Of a DNA stretch of 64,000 bases, positions 1 through 11,151 are shown piece after piece. Below the pieces are notes generated by a model. The model made no database searches and was not told where the DNA came from. It saw only the letters and a program-made list of their open reading frames with translations. Each line of letters starts with the position of its first letter. Within the stretch, counting starts at the first letter, position 1. Made by a program: the position numbers and the translations under genes. This DNA comes from Diploptera punctata. Its lineage: Eukaryota > Arthropoda > Insecta > Blattodea > Blaberidae. The stretch is taken from contig JASPKZ010003844.1 in assembly GCA_030220185.1 (NCBI GenBank), positions 4,508,001 through 4,572,000 of the forward strand, in the 5' to 3' direction.

Positions 1-558
1 TTTTTAGACCTATATATTCAAGTAAATGTATTAGGCTTATAACAGTATGACATAATAATATATAAAATGTATTAAATAATATTGTTATATTGTAATTATT
101 TATTATAATAGGTCATACTATAGTGTTCTATTATACATTTATGTACAGGGTATATGTAAAAATATAAAAAAAATTAACGAAGAAGAAATTAAATGAATAA
201 AACATTAAATAAAATAAAGGCATTCTTGATTTAATTACCTTTTCTTAGAAGATAATTATTCATACATATGGCTTACAGTAGTACATACTGTACAATGTAG
301 GATCTAGCCTATGTATTTAATTCCAAATACAAGCTTCTTTTATTCTGCCATTCATGTGATTAGCAGATCTAGGATTTTAGGTATTATGCTTTTTCTTTCT
401 TGAAGGTACAAGTTTTATGGGACGTTAAACTCTGGCAAGAGTTTAATTGGGTCTAAACATGCTTATTTTACTCCTAAGCACTTATTTTGTATTTGTTGAA
501 CCTAAAATTGTTATTTTAAATTTATTTGTGTCTAAAATGCTTATTTTACTCATTTGTG
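1..558. other. AT-rich sequence, no feature seen
   Basis: Low-complexity AT-rich DNA before the first recognisable repeat. No convincing ORF, tRNA-like box or terminal repeat was seen. Confidence 0.6.
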
Positions 559-976
559 TACCCTCAGGGGTCCTCATCTAGGGGATATGTGGATGGCGAC
601 CACAAGGTGCCCAAGCTGAGCAAAACATTTCTTCCACTTACTTGTGTTTTGCACTCTTTTAACTTTACTATCTAACCTCTCTTGGTTAACTCTTGTTTTT
701 TCGACCCCGACGCTATTAGGGCATCCGAGGGCTAGGGAGTCTTTCCTTTCTTCCATTTCTTCTTTCCTTTATTTTCTTTTTTTCTCCAGAAAAGCCTGAC
801 CAGAGGCTATAAGATGGCAGCCCCATCACTGGTCTTGCCTTCCTTTGGCCAGCAACCAATCGAAGGGACTATTATTATGCTTTCAAGTCTTATACGAGAA
901 TTTCCCGGGGAGGGAAAATTTTCTATAGGATCGTAACAGGCCTTGGCCTAATACTTGGAAGGAAGAAGAAGAAGCA
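559..976 (+). repeat. REP-1 interspersed repeat, copy 1
   Basis: Closely matches 2505-3005 in the same orientation, from the shared start CCCTCAGGGGTCC through TATACGAGAATTTCCCGG to a short GAA-rich tail. The tail and the flanking duplication seen at copy 2 suggest retroposition. There is no tRNA-like head, so it may be the 3' end of a LINE or another SINE type. Apparent ORFs inside are chance. Confidence 0.75.
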
Positions 977-2053
977 TATATTTTGTTTTTTTTTAATTTA
1001 AAATTAAACTTTTTATTTATTCATTTATTTATTTTAATTCACCGTTGCCAGAACTGCCGAAAGTCGTCGGAATTTTATCAGAGAATCAAAAAAATTCAAA
1101 ACATAACTGTTTGTGATCAATAAACATATTTAATTTCATAATTATTTTATCCATTTCGCTGTTAATATCATGTTAACTCATTTTTAAAATCCGACGTCTA
1201 ATGATAGTATAAAAGATGAAGGGAATTATGTGCATACATAACATAGATTAATAGGATTATTAATGTAAAATAATATTTAAATTTGGGCTTTATATATATG
1301 AGGGGTTCAGAGTAAAAGTGGACCAAGTTCATATTTTACTCTGTCGAGAAAAACTGATGTAAAGTTAAAGTAATGCATTTAATTACAGATGAAAAATTAA
1401 ACATTAATTTTTACAGAGAAAAAGATCAAATATAATACGTGGTTCACCATTGCTCTGATAAACTATTGATATTTTGAACCCAAATTCATATATTATATCG
1501 AGGATATTACATTTTTTGGACTTTCTCCACTTTTGCTCTGAACTTTATATGTTATTTCGTGGGCCGTGTAAATATGCCACTACCTACACGATCACATCTT
1601 CCCTTTCGCCTCCTTATTGTCACTTCTCCTATCATTAATCCTTTACTATGTACATGTCCTTGTTTCTGCATAAATTACCGCTCCAGATATGTTAATTTTA
1701 AAACTGACTTGTCGAAAATCAAACCGTCAACAAATAGAAACATATAGGCCTATTTTAAAACATATTTTGGATAATTTTGTGGCGGGGATTATGAAGAACT
1801 CCCATATTTACCGCATATATTTCAATGTACAATTGATGTAGCATATATATCTAAATAGATGATCAACACACCTGTTGTGATATCTAGGCCTATATTTAGA
1901 GCCGTGCGAATGTTTAGTACAATGTGTGTTAATCGCATTGCCATATGTAGACCAAGCATGGACTAAGGTTGCCTGACGTCACTATAATACCACTGATACT
2001 GATATATATATGATGGAATTTAAGTTTAGATTATTTTGTTTCCTAAATTTTGA
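977..2053. other. intergenic, no feature seen
   Basis: AT-rich sequence with no supported gene or repeat boundary. Confidence 0.5.
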
Positions 2054-2341
2054 CCAGCCTCATGGGCTCAGTGCTTCTGATTAAAGTTCATGGGGTACCG
2101 GGTTCGATTCCCGATCAGAATACAGTTTTTTCTTTTTTATTTTCTTAATTATTCCTTTCACTTCCATGGTTTGGATTTAGGATAGGTTCAGGTTTAAGAA
2201 CTATCCTGGCGCCTCAGTATCATTCAACACTTATCTTATCATCGGGGTAACGTACTCCAAGCGCCCCTACTTAAGCAGTGGGTTACAATTCCATCACGAG
2301 AGAATACCATAAATGTCATATAAGAACCTGGTGGCATTGGT
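2054..2341 (+). repeat. SINE-4 tRNA-derived SINE, copy 1
   Basis: The 5' part resembles a tRNA: GGGCTCAGTGCTTCTG corresponds to an A-box region and CCGGGTTCGATTCCCG is a B box and T arm. The tRNA-unrelated body contains ATCATCGGGGTAACGTA and ends near AACCTGGTGGCATT. The copy at 3493-3790 shares both head and body. Confidence 0.75.
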
Positions 2342-2492
2342 AAAAAAAGTTTTAATTTAGGCCTATGAAAGTTTTCTTGTAAGGGAGCTGGACCAGCTGT
2401 GACATAACCTAAGTATTCGAACAATTATATTATGTAAATTATTCACAACTTAAGTGATGAGCGCAGGATAGGAAAGTACTATAAAATATTTA

Positions 2493-2977
2493 AAGCTACA
2501 TTCTACCCTCAGGGGTCCCCATTTAGGGGATATGTGGATGGCGACCACAAGGTGCCCAAGCTGAGCAAAACATTGCTTCCACTTACTTGTGTTTTGCTCC
2601 TTACTTTTATCTTTAACCGACCTGGTATTTCTTCCTTTCTTCCACTTACTTATACCAGACTCTTTTAACTTTACTATCTAACCTTCCTTGCTTAACTCTT
2701 GTTTTTTTTCGACCCCGACGCTATTAGGGCATCCGAGGGCTAGGGAGTCTTTCTTCCATTTCTTCTTTCCTTTATTTTCTTTTCTTCTCCAGAAAAGCCT
2801 GACCAGAGGCTATAATATGGCAGCCCCATCACTGGTCTTGTCTTCCTTTGGCCAGCAACCAATCGAAGGGACTATTATTATGCTTTAAAGTCTTATACGA
2901 GAATTTCCCGGAAGGATCACGCTGGAGGGAAAATGTTCTATAGGATCGTAACAGGCCTTGGCCTAATACTTGGAAGG

Positions 2978-3008
<31 letters not shown>

Positions 3009-3017
3009 CTACATTCT
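2493..3017 (+). mobile_element. REP-1 retroposon, copy 2, with target-site duplication
   Basis: The element body runs about 2505-3005 and ends in a (GAA)n tail. It is bounded by a 12-bp direct repeat AAGCTACATTCT at 2493-2504 and 3006-3017. An A-rich microsatellite tail with a duplication of this length is the usual result of LINE-encoded target-primed reverse transcription. This copy has an extra partly duplicated pyrimidine-rich stretch (about 2580-2670) absent from copy 1. Confidence 0.8.
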
Positions 3018-3214
3018 GAAAATTTGATTGATTATTCCATTAACATGGTCAAGATAGGACTTCCAGTCATATCCCCAACGTACCGTTGTCGAACTACCTG
3101 CACATTTCGTAGTCATGGGCAAACATGTTGGTAAGTTATTGGATTTCATATAAGTACACTAATATTTTGATCTTAATGAAAAAAAAGGAAACCTTAAACG
3201 AAACAATTATTCAA

Positions 3215-3425
3215 TTTCTGGCAAATAAACAATTACAATGGTTTGGACACATGAACAGGATGAATGAATATAGATTGCCAGTTAGGAATTTGGAGTGAAT
3301 TCCAAATTGGAGGAAAAGAAGAGGGAGGCCTAAGAAGACATGGATAGAGGGAATTATGAATCTGATAAATGCAGAATGGTGATTGGAAGGATAGAGATGA
3401 ATGGAGGAAGAGAATCAAAACTTAA
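3215..3425 (+). pseudogene. LINE C-terminal/3' fragment
   Basis: Conceptual translation on the plus strand shows WFGHMNRMNEYRLPVR followed by a Lys/Arg-rich RRGRPKKTWIEGIMN, the conserved end of many insect non-LTR retrotransposon ORFs. In-frame stops show it is dead. A related fragment lies in minus orientation at 14985-15155. Confidence 0.65.
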
Positions 3426-3492
3426 TATTTGACACAGAAGATGTTGTAAACATATAAAACGTGTTAAATAAAAATAAATAACTTTGTATTTA

Positions 3493-3790
3493 TGAGCTAG
3501 TGGTCAGCGTTTCTGGCTACAGTTCATGAGGTCCCGGGTTCTATTCCCAGTCAAACCATAGGAATTTTTCCTTAAAGGGAATTATTCCTGTGGTTGCCCA
3601 TGATCTGGAATTTAGGTTAAATTTAGGTTAAGAATTCTCTTGGCGCTTCGTTATCATTTATCGCCTATCATATCATCGGGGTAACGTATCTCCGCCTTCC
3701 AGGTGCCCCAACCTAAGAAATGGGTTACAATTCCGCCAATGCCAGGGGTGAAAACCAGAAATGTCATAAAATACAACCTGGAGGCATTAA
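3493..3790 (+). repeat. SINE-4 tRNA-derived SINE, copy 2
   Basis: Head with GAGCTAGTGGTCAGCG and GTCCCGGGTTCTATTCCC. The body shares ATCATCGGGGTAACGTA and AACCTGGAGGCATT with 2054-2341. About as degenerate as copy 1. Confidence 0.75.
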
Positions 3791-4226
3791 AACATTATGT
3801 AAGGCCAATGTATCAATCACTCGTTCTAATCTTTTTTTCATTTTTAGTTAATCTCATTGATGGAGGTTTCAAACTTTAGGATTTAAACAATAAAACAATG
3901 TGCGGCATTATTATCCACACTTAAGCGTATGATTAATCACATACGAATGAGTTGGGTCAGTAAGATGATACGCTACATATTGTTCTTTCTGAGACACGGG
4001 CATAAGAATTTTAATGTTTGTTTCAAAAAATTATAAGTACTAATTGGGCAGTATTGTTGTTAGTAAGTTGTGTCTATATGTTTTAACTCATCATTGACGC
4101 ACCTACAAATGATTTTATGGATATTTCAATACATTTATTTGATACCATTGAAATAAATGACAGTTCTTAACAGAATGTGTTTTATGTTACTGTTCTAAGC
4201 CCTTCATATTTTATTTTCTATAATAT

Positions 4227-4507
4227 CCATCCATAGGAATTCTGCCCGAAGGCAGGTCCTTCACTGCAATCATAGCTTTACTAGGGAATTGTAGGTGTGT
4301 TAGCTACCCGTAGCTTTCCACACCGGTGAAGGATGATGATGATTTTGATGACTATAAGATTTCGGGGACCGTTTGGGCCTTAAAGTTTTCCTGACATTTG
4401 TCTTAAAGGTGATAAAAACATCACATAGAAAACTGCCCCGACCGGGGATCGAACCCGGGCCCGCTGCATGACAAGGCAGCACGCTACCTCGAGACCACAG
4501 CGTGGAC
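4227..4507 (-). mobile_element. SINE-1, minus orientation, with target-site duplication
   Basis: Read on the minus strand this is the commonest SINE of the window: a tRNA-like head (GTCTCGAGGTAGCGTGC, then GGGTTCGATCCCCGG), a middle with GTCCCCGAAAT, an ATC-rich stretch, and a 3' end with CCTGCCTTCGGGCAGAATT. A direct repeat TTCTATAATAT lies at 4216-4226 and 4508-4518. Other copies are at 14585, 21475, 55058 and 63399, with degenerate ones at 53283 and 53950. Confidence 0.9.
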
Positions 4508-4969
4508 TTCTATAATATAAGAATATTTATTTACAATATTGTTGTTAAAGCTACGTCTTCTTTTCCAAACATATGTAGTTAAATATAGATAAACATATTG
4601 TAGTTGTATAACCAACCTCTTATTAAATTTTAACAATTTAGTTATTTGAGATCAAGGATGTGAACTTACTGTAATTATTTATACCTTCACTGAGAGAAAT
4701 AAAAATTTATTTTCTACAAGTAGAACACGAAATTTATTAAATGAACAGCCGCGCAGAAAAGATGGTAACTTTTTTCTTTTTTAGATTTAAATATCTAATG
4801 ACATGTGGGACTTTTTTCTAAATAAAAATCAAATTAGCAAAAAAAAAAGATAGAGTTACGACCTTGTTCTGAGCGGTTATTTATTTATATAATCAAATAC
4901 AGTAAATGCCCTTAAATAAATTACAGTAATCCACTAGAAACTAAACTTACTGTAAAATCCAATATTATT

Positions 4970-5395
4970 AATACTAACTAACTAACTCACTCACTGGCAC
5001 TCTCGAACCCGCAGGTTCATGGCCGCGCGGACATAAGCTCTCCATATACATCCCTATCCTGAGCTATTTTTTTCCAATTATTCCCTGTATAATCTATTTC
5101 CCTCAAATCATTGTTAATGTTATTCTCCCACTTCCTTCTTGATCTACCAACTGGGCGTTTTCCCTCTGGTTTTCCAACAAGAAGCTTCCATGCATGTCTT
5201 TCATTTGCCATTCGTGTCACATGTCCTGCCCATCGCAGTCTATGAGACTTAACTGTTCTTATTATATCTGGCTTCCTATAAAAGCCATGAAGTTCACTGC
5301 TAATTAGTCTTCTCCATTCACCTGTCTGTCCATCTCCCATTCTCAAATACTCGTAATCTCTTTCCTCCTTTCAAGCAAGAGTCCATGTTTCTTTT
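4970..5395 (-). pseudogene. LINE family L1a 3' end (endonuclease/RT ORF C terminus)
   Basis: A 109-codon open frame at 5017-5346 encodes the C-terminal tail of an insect LINE polyprotein. Visible motifs are GEWRRLISSELHGFYRKPD, RLRWAGHVTRMANE, GKPEGKRPVGRSRRKWE and a final WKKIAQDRDVYGELM. The 3' end carries a GTGAG/TTAG microsatellite tail (4972-4997). The same family recurs at 23518-23640 and 26596-27222. It is 5' truncated, so it retains no reverse transcriptase or endonuclease domain. Confidence 0.85.
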
Positions 5396-7075
5396 ATACA
5401 ATTAAAAAGTCCATGAAAATATAAGCTAAGTTAATCTTTAACAAATATGGGATTCAATCTACTTTTGAATGTCGGCCTATTATATGGCCCATAATTAATA
5501 CTAATGTAAGTGGAGGAAGGAAAACGCTCTGTGAAACAAATGTCATTTTATAGAATTTGAAAGATATAATTAATATTGAAACTCTTTTCCTGTAACATTT
5601 ATTAAACTTGGCATATTATATTCCTGGACCACTCAATTGTAATTAAAGTAACAATATTGCAGTTTTAAAGTGTAGATACAAATATGGTTGATTTGTATCT
5701 AATGTCAAGCACTTGACAATGAAATCACTCACTCTCTTGCATTCCAAATTTAGCAGCTGGACAACAGAGGAGATGGTTTCGTTTCTTATCTCACAAATTA
5801 TAAACAGACACAAAGACCACTTACCGTATAAGTGTGTGAGCTGCAACTAGATGCCGCTAATTCATGATAGTACATAATCCGTGTGTTATGCGAACTTTGC
5901 AAATTATATAATCATGTTAACACTGAAACTTTACAATATTATTAATTGAAGTTAATGTAATACCGGTATTATGATTAAAATAAAAACTTCGAGTTCTTTC
6001 CAGTGTTGACAATGGAAAAATTATGTTGGTTGCACTGCTACGTATTTCGCTGCGACAGCTGGTTATCTTAATATGAACTGTGTATGTTTTCTGTTCTGGT
6101 AATGTGATGTGAACTCTCGTTTAATGTTATTTTAACTTACTATTCCGGACAATCTTCAAAATATTTGGTGAAATATATATTATTTTCTTCTAATTATTGC
6201 GTATTTATAATTACCTGCTAGTGTTAGCTACCATATCCATGATATTTGATGGAATTGGATGTCCTGGCGTTTGGCTGAGATGGGTGAGTCATAAATGTAA
6301 GAATATTTTTTAATAAAATAATATTAAATGTAGAACTTCCCGAATTCAGGGTCTTCATATAAGATATCAATTTTCCGATTTCAATCTAGCTGTATACATT
6401 TCCCGTTTCAAACATTAAATTTAATTCCCATTAATAATTTAACAACCTTACCATTAGTTAAGCTCTATAATTTCCATAATAATTAAAAAAATACTAGCAA
6501 ACAGAATAATATCCTCTTTCATGAAACGTTATTATTGCTTTAAACATATTGTTACGGTGAGGTATCAGTCTGTGACTGTTGCGACGGAGATAAAGTGGCT
6601 GCTAGCGACATGATTAACAATATGTTTCAGTTATAGCCAGTTGTCAACACCTTTATTCACTTGTATGTGCATATTCAATTCGTCGCGAATTTCAACTACT
6701 CTTGAGAAATTATACTGTATCCAATTTACAGTAGATATTTAGCGCGCATTTCAACTAATATTCACGAACTCTACTTCAGCCAATTTACCGCGCACATCCA
6801 CCGCGATTTGAATATTCTTGAAAAATTATACTGCAGTCACTTCAACTACTGTTCATATTTTATATTGTTTTTATTCCTCAGTTAATTAATCACATACTGC
6901 TACAATTTTTTTTCAGTGCATGCAAACCAAAACATGGCGTCTCTTTCATTTATCCCCTTTGTATATATGATAAAATCATTTGAAAGTTTTGTAATTGTTG
7001 GAAAGTCTGCATAATATTAATTGAATAAAAATATATGAAGATTAAGTTAGGACAGGATAAATATGTGAAAATGTT
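5396..7075. other. intergenic; weak degenerate tandem motif at about 6690-6850
   Basis: No gene is supported. Between about 6690 and 6850 a motif combining ATTTCAACTA, a TTCA/TTGAGAAATTATACTG segment and CAATTTAC recurs about three times with divergence. Origin unknown. Confidence 0.4.
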
Positions 7076-7500
7076 TAGGTAGGTTGGTTACATTAGATTA
7101 GTTAAGGGGACTCGGAAGGCCATATGTGATGAAAAAATGCATTTTCATTTTTTTTATCAGTTAAAATACTAGAAAGATTCCTCTTTAATATAATATAATT
7201 ATCTTACATGTATCTTGTTTCTAAGTGTGTTTATTATTTGTTTTAAATATTCCCCGTCCCTTTAAAATCTGGGCGTGAGTCGTCAACGCTCTCCTATAGT
7301 TAGCATTCATTTTTTCAATATATAAAGAACATTTTCTTTTAAACTATTAAAGCTAGGGACCTAAAATTGTCAGGGCTTCAATATAGTGCTCATATACAAT
7401 TTTTACCATATTGATGTTGTGACAGCTCAGTAATTAAAGAATTTAAGTTGTAAAATACAGTGTAAAAAACTGAAAGAAAATATTTGTAAAGAAAAAAAAA

Positions 7501-7502
<2 letters not shown>

Positions 7503-7540
<38 letters not shown>
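7503..7540. repeat. (TA)n microsatellite
   Basis: Uninterrupted AT dinucleotides following an A-rich stretch. Confidence 0.9.
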
Positions 7541-7542
<2 letters not shown>

Positions 7543-7684
7543 TTATCTATATAAATCCTTATGGTAGAAGACTCTAAATATATGAACCTCTCCACTGTAA
7601 AAATTTCAACTTGATAGGATTAATAGTTCAGGAGAAAATGTTCCTTACATTTAACATTATAAGTATAGGATGTTCCGGGTCCCC

Positions 7685-8286
7685 TTAAGTTAGGTTAGTT
7701 AAATTGGATTACTTAAATTAGGTTGAATACATTTGATTAGGTAGGTTAGGTTAGTTAAGTTAGGTTAGATTAGATTATATAGGTTTGCTTAGATTAGTTA
7801 AATTGGGTTACGTTTGATAGGTTAGATTGATTCATTACATTAGGTTAAAAAGTAAAGCGATCCCACAACAGGCCTCAGGAGGCCCTTGGGGTAGTAGGAG
7901 GTTAAGGCTCCCACTTTTTCTAGACAATCGGCACTTTATGTCAGCCGGGTTGTCAGCCCTGCGTGACGGCCGCCTTTACCCCAGAACAAGCTTCTGGTAC
8001 TCATTTTCGTTAGAGGCTGAGTCGACCCCAGGGCCATGGTGCCGCCAGAGGGTTTGGGTCAGTTTAAAAATCCTGACCCCAACGGGACTTGAACCCTCGA
8101 CCCTCCGGCTTGCAGCTCAGTGCCTTAACCACTACGCTACTAGCTGGGTTATATTAGAATAATTAGGTTAGATTAGATTAAGTACTTACATTAGGTTGTT
8201 TAGATTAGATTAGTTAAGTTATTAGGTTAGGTTATATTAAATTAGTTATGTTGGTCAGGCTAGGTTAGATTGAATTAGTTAAGCTA
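7685..8286 (+). repeat. degenerate TTAGG/GATTA tract, split by a SINE
   Basis: At 7685-7850 and 8148-8286 the sequence is a run of GGTTAG, GATTAG, AGTTAAG and TTAGGTTA variants. These resemble the insect telomeric unit TTAGG but are interrupted by T-rich 5-6-mers. The two parts flank the SINE-2 at 7851-8147. Short similar words also occur at 7076-7110 and 8680-8755. Confidence 0.6.
7851..8147 (-). mobile_element. SINE-2 tRNA-derived SINE, minus orientation
   Basis: Minus strand reads a tRNA-like head (GTAGTGGTTAAGGCACTG, then a GTTCAAGTCCCG-type B box) followed by a body with CCCTGGGGTCGACTC, GGCGGCCGTCACGCAGG and a 3' end GGGATCGCTTTACTTT. Copies in plus orientation are at 34702-35007, 49678-49983 and 50128-50403. 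The long ORF across it (7827-8162) is a by-product of its GC-richness. Confidence 0.9.
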
Positions 8287-8671
8287 ACAAGGGAACTGTC
8301 AACCATTTCATACCGAAATCTTCCTTTAAATTTCTTCCACAGAAGCGTTGTGATGTACCAAGGCCTTATCCAAGAAAGTATCTGTCGACTTTAAGTGCAA
8401 GGCACTAAAATCCAGTAATACAACTCCCAAATTAGTAGACTGGATAACCCTCACTATTTGCCGTTCGCGCCGCGTCCCGCGTCACTCCTTTCCGCACTTA
8501 CTCAAAAAGAGACTTCATATGCTCCATACTGTGGGTTGCCTTTGCAGGATTTCTGTGCATTGCAGTTAAAAACGGCTGATTTTTTTTTGACATGGCCTTG
8601 GTACATCACAACGCATTTCTTGTAGAAATTTCGAGATAGGTTTCGGCATGCAATGGTTAACAGTTTTCTTG
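8287..8671. mobile_element. MITE with about 80-bp terminal inverted repeats and TA flanks
   Basis: The left end (8287 to about 8370, containing GAACTGTCAACCATTTCAT and TGTGATGTACCAAGGCC) is an inverted match to the right end (about 8590-8671, containing GGCCTTGGTACATCACA). Both ends abut TA dinucleotides (8285-8286 and 8672-8673), as expected for a Tc1/mariner-mobilised MITE. No transposase sequence lies inside. Confidence 0.75.
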
Positions 8672-9402
8672 TACGTTAATTAGATTAGGTTAGATTATAT
8701 TAGGTAGGTTTGATTTGCTATGTAGTGTTAGGCTAGTTATGTTAGGTTTCGTTTTATTTTTTACATATTTAATTGACGATAATATGGCTGAACTTATGTG
8801 TGAATTTGTGTGGCAGAAAGACTGTACTCTGCTTAATGAAGACAGTTTTCTTTCGGACATCTCACTCCTTTACCCTATCGGATTTGCAGACAAGTACGAC
8901 TGAGTGACCTTCATTTGTTTGTTAACGTGTTTCTCTTAAGTTGATTATTACGTTTGACATACGTCATTATGATTGGCATTGTCATACTGCGAATAGCCAA
9001 TTCTTATGTCAATTTTCGTTATACAAAAATAGTTAGCATTTGTCCAATTATTTTTTATCAAGGGCTCAAAGTAAAAATAGACAAGAAACTAACCGGATCC
9101 GAGATACCAGAAAGCATAAATACAAACAATTTTGCCGATGTACAAATCAACAGTTTCTGTTTATATCCTCAACAAGTTTTGAGGTTTCTCTGTGTAGTAT
9201 AAATAGATCCTTTGTTTGCTTTATAATAGCTACCATTTCCTAAGACCTTTTTCTAAATTTCCATAAATTATATAATCAGAAGGATATTTATAAAAAGTTA
9301 AATTAAACCTTAAACAAATTAATTAATCGTCGTTTTAAAATTCTCAGCCAAGTTGATTCCAAAATGTAGTTGCAATATCTATACTCTGAATAATTTCAGA
9401 AT

Positions 9403-9404
<2 letters not shown>
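8672..9404. other. intergenic, no feature seen
   Basis: Overlapping short ORFs here resemble no family I recognise and have AT-rich composition like the surrounding DNA. Confidence 0.4.

Positions 9405-9437
<33 letters not shown>
9405..9437. repeat. (CA)n microsatellite
   Basis: Dinucleotide run of CA followed by irregular CATA repeats to about 9463. Confidence 0.9.
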
Positions 9438-9447
<10 letters not shown>

Positions 9448-9589
9448 TACATACACATATATATGAGCTGCTTATGAAACTAAGTGAAAAAGGAAATAAT
9501 GACATCGGAAATAGAAAAATAGGAAGACAGAATAAGAAATAGATATTTTTAAAATAGCTCAGCACAAAATATTGTAATGACAGTTCATA

Positions 9590-9755
9590 TGGCCAGCATG
9601 TCCGATCCCCGACCGTTATAACGTTTTTTTTCTCAGTCTGGAGCAGCTAACTTAACATAGCTACCCAAATTCCTCAAGGTAATGGGTGGCCATGTTCCTA
9701 TACACTGACCGAAGTCCTATGACAAAATTTCTCCCCCCACAGGAACTCGAATTGT

Positions 9756-9823
<68 letters not shown>

Positions 9824-9880
9824 CCAGGACGAGATCCTTAAACATATCAGCCACGATCTCGGACACACACAAACAAACAT
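9590..9880 (-). repeat. unclassified repeat with 66-base poly-T
   Basis: A homopolymer T run covers 9758-9823. The flank (CCTGTGGGGGGAGAAATTTT on minus, and GATCGGACATGCTGG near 9595-9610) looks like part of a SINE or retroposon, but I see no second copy. The poly-K ORFs reported across it are artefacts of the homopolymer. Confidence 0.4.
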
Positions 9881-10267
9881 GCGCGCACAAACAAATTTGA
9901 TTAGTGAACAATTTGCCTAGTCAACGATGAAATAATCATTTTGACAGTTTGTGCTCATTCCATTTCTTAAGTTGATGTAGTGTATGAGAAATTATGGATC
10001 ATGGGATACCATTAATATAAATAGGTTAGCTATCTATATTTTAACATTTATTAAAGTGTTTTACAAGCTTCCCTTGTTCCTATTGTATTAAAAGGGACGG
10101 ACGTTACAGCCATACTAGTTACAATAGTTTTTCTAGTTACCATGGTTACAAGTGTTATGTACATATGCTACATACAAACTATGATTTTTGATGAATCAAC
10201 CTTATTTAAAAAAAGCGTTTTCTTTATATTTGATACGCCTGTACTAATATAATTCTATGAGCCCCTA

Positions 10268-10345
10268 GTGCTGGCTGAGGTGGTAGCATATCTTCTTCTT
10301 GACCACCGAGCCCGGGTTCAATACCCCACGGTTTTGAACATTTTA
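10268..10345 (+). repeat. tRNA-like SINE head fragment
   Basis: GCTGGCTGAGGTGGTAGC resembles an A box and GCCCGGGTTCAATACCCC a B box/T arm, about 35 bases apart. It is followed by an AATT run (about 10352-10380). No SINE body matching the other families follows. Confidence 0.5.
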
Positions 10346-10599
10346 ATTGTTACATTAATTAATTAATTAATTAATTAATTGTTAACTTTTCATTTTCGGA
10401 TCCAAGAGGGGTAGTAGTGTAAAATTTTTTAATCGCTATTTTGTGCACCAGATTCCTGCATTAAATTGCAAATCCCACCATAGTACATTCTTTTGAGAAG
10501 GCATGTAGTACTGTTGATAGTGTTTTGTCAGTCGGGTGGGGACGATAATCCAAGGGCACTTTGATGCTCTTCGACATTAGTAAGCTACTTGCTGGCACT

Positions 10600-10905
10600 G
10601 GGTTTCACTGTCTCCCTTCTCTTCATCATCATTCCTCATACAGCTCTTACTTAGTTGAGGATGACGTCTCTTTCCAGGTATTTATTTTAATATTTTACCT
10701 TCTCATACAACATACTTTACACCACACAAAAACATAAACCTACATTCATCCTACACTCCTCTCTCTACACAATACAAGAATCCACCATTTACGTAAAGTG
10801 GTCTATCGATGTGGTGCGTAAATTGAAAATAAACCACTTTATCGCCATCTATCCTCTCAGTGAGAAATCCAAAGCACTTAAATTGCAGTGGGTGGCATTA
10901 TAAAC
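10600..10905 (+). repeat. REP-3 interspersed repeat, copy 1
   Basis: Shares the order CTTCTCTTCATCATCATT, TCATACA, CTACAC and AAGTGGT...GTGCGTAA with 39898-40160. Coding potential is absent. Class unknown; the degenerate match is enough for homology but not for defining ends. Confidence 0.55.
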
Positions 10906-11151
10906 ACGCATATATAATTTTATAAATTATTACGCAATAATAACAGATGGGATTTTTATTTCCTTATAGATTACAGTTTCATTTTACTTTCCTAAATACC
11001 ACATGGTCGTTGTATTATCTCCACCCTCCTGCAAAAATTACACTGATCGGGATCCATCTTTCAAACACTCTTTTATCAAGGATACAATGTGTATGTAAGT
11101 TTTAGTGCTTTGGTATAATCTCTATTTCAGAATACACATAATATCAACTCT

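Noticed and set aside
7827..8162. 111-codon ORF as a gene
   Set aside because: It coincides with a SINE-2 in antisense; the same pseudo-protein appears from other SINE-2 copies.
9698..9911. Lysine-rich ORFs on the minus strand
   Set aside because: Produced by a 66-base homopolymer.
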